A stretch of 64,000 nt of DNA, from NCBI RefSeq assembly GCF_026015295.1, contig NZ_JAPDUW010000001.1:1860001-1924000 (forward strand), written 5' to 3'. Source of the DNA: Segatella copri. GTDB lineage: Bacteria; Bacteroidota; Bacteroidia; Bacteroidales; Bacteroidaceae. The notes beneath the pieces are model-generated. The model was given only the letters and a program-made list of their open reading frames with translations. It ran no database searches and had not been told where the DNA came from. Numbering within the stretch: position 1 is the first letter of the stretch; each line of letters starts with the position of its first letter. A program made the translations under genes and the position numbers. This document shows positions 63,555 through 64,000 of this stretch, one piece after another.

Positions 63555-63592
63555 GAAATCCAAGCTAGAGATGATTCTCCGGCTTGGATTTC
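63555..63592 (+). terminator. Hairpin after the Spy-like gene
   Basis: A perfect 11-bp stem GAAATCCAAGC/GCTTGGATTTC with a 16-nt loop, 80 bp past the stop. No T run. Confidence 0.6.
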
Positions 63593-63622
63593 TCGGTAAA
63601 TAAAAACTAACTATGCTGACTA

Positions 63623-63657
63623 ACTAATCATTAATAACTAATCACTAATCATTAACA
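63623..63657 (-). repeat. Heptad repeat overlapping the Dxs-like stop codon
   Basis: Five 7-bp units (ACTAATC x3, ATTAATA, ATTAACA on the plus strand). In sense they read GATTAGT and supply the last codons and TAG stop of the Dxs-like gene. Confidence 0.82.
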
Positions 63658-64000
63658 AAACGTCTTCCACAATCTGCTCATCGAGCAGGCGATTATCCGA
63701 AAGCAACTCCTTCACATCGTATCTGTCGTAGAGTCCCTTTCTGATGCCGCCCACCATCACCTTCATATCCGAAGTGCCATAGTAAGAGGCGATACGCTCG
63801 CCGAAGCCGCCATCCTTCGAACCATCCTCCAGGGTTACCACCAACTGATGGTTTGCCTTCAGGTTATCCAGCGTCTCGGCATCCACCTCATTCAGATAAC
63901 GGGGATTGATGAGCGTAGCATCGATGCCCTTATCAGCCAACAGGCGGACTACATTCTCGCCCTTCTGATAGAACGAACCGGCGGCGATGACTGCCACCTT
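63638..64000 (-). CDS. Dxs/transketolase-like C-terminal domain, 5' part outside window
   Basis: About 120 C-terminal residues of a thiamine-diphosphate enzyme. The segments INPRYLNEVDAETLDNL, HQLVVTLEDGSKDGGFGERI and IRKGLYDRYDVKELL match the third domain of 1-deoxy-D-xylulose-5-phosphate synthase. The catalytic and pyrophosphate domains lie beyond the right edge, so Dxs cannot be told from other transketolase-like proteins with certainty. Confidence 0.8.
   Translation of the reverse strand, partial: KVAVIAAGSFYQKGENVVRLLADKGIDATLINPRYLNEVDAETLDNLKANHQLVVTLEDGSKDGGFGERIASYYGTSDMKVMVGGIRKGLYDRYDVKELLSDNRLLDEQIVEDVLLMISD

Overview
The window looks like a chromosomal segment of a Bacteroidales bacterium, most likely Prevotellaceae (Prevotella/Segatella). 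The grounds are many Bacteroidota-type promoters (-33 TTTG, about 20 bp, -7 TAnnTTTG), an LpxC-FabZ fusion, a detached MetH activation domain, TonB-receptor/lipoprotein pairs, and family-typical forms of AsnA, TrpB2 and the Kef/Trk antiporter. The genus call is an inference from gene style, not from a search.

Layout. 1-11984 is mostly minus strand: a partial trpB2, mfd, a dolichol-phosphate-mannose-synthase-like glycosyltransferase, plsC, a membrane phosphoesterase, a MetH activation-domain protein, pyrC, a DUF4369 lipoprotein and divIC with a partner membrane gene. dnaX diverges from divIC at 12032. 14000-14750 is a long non-coding stretch with a large inverted repeat and a candidate ncRNA, followed by asnA (-). 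A tRNA-Arg(CCG) leads into pepT and a cation/proton antiporter. DUF5715 (-) and phoH (+) diverge at 20.7 kb. phoH starts a plus-strand run purC-ubiE/menG-aroE-purM-prfA-pyrF, followed by the lipid A run lpxD-lpxC/fabZ-lpxA and then miaA.

32.2-39.4 kb is the accessory part. It holds repeat arrays, an orphan promoter, an AraC-regulator remnant and a HAD hydrolase. Then comes a visibly AT-rich five-gene minus-strand module: a 650-aa membrane protein with a J-like domain, a 337-aa membrane-anchored protein, a DUF805 protein, a 103-aa FtsZ N-terminal-like protein and a lipoprotein. A strong promoter and a roughly 240-nt rod-shaped structured RNA precede the module. I do not recognise the module as a described system.

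After it come a Pit-family phosphate transporter; a preQ1-riboswitch-controlled queuosine precursor transporter with queF; the menaquinone operon menI-menF-menD-menB (-); lysS, gpsA, pgi, a beta-phosphoglucomutase-like HAD gene, gmd, fcl and uraA (+); and a minus-strand phosphate-scavenging-style set of phosphatase, TonB receptor and a frameshifted beta-helix lipoprotein. The window ends with a Spy/CpxP-like secreted protein and the 3' end of a Dxs/transketolase-like gene.

Two cross-window patterns stand out. First, gene junctions carry short tandem arrays with a period of exactly 7 (or 8) bp. Second, at least four arrays of dyad-symmetric units have a 21-23 bp period but unrelated sequences, and one of them lies in frame inside menF. 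Coordinates of short sites were read by eye and could be off by a base or two.
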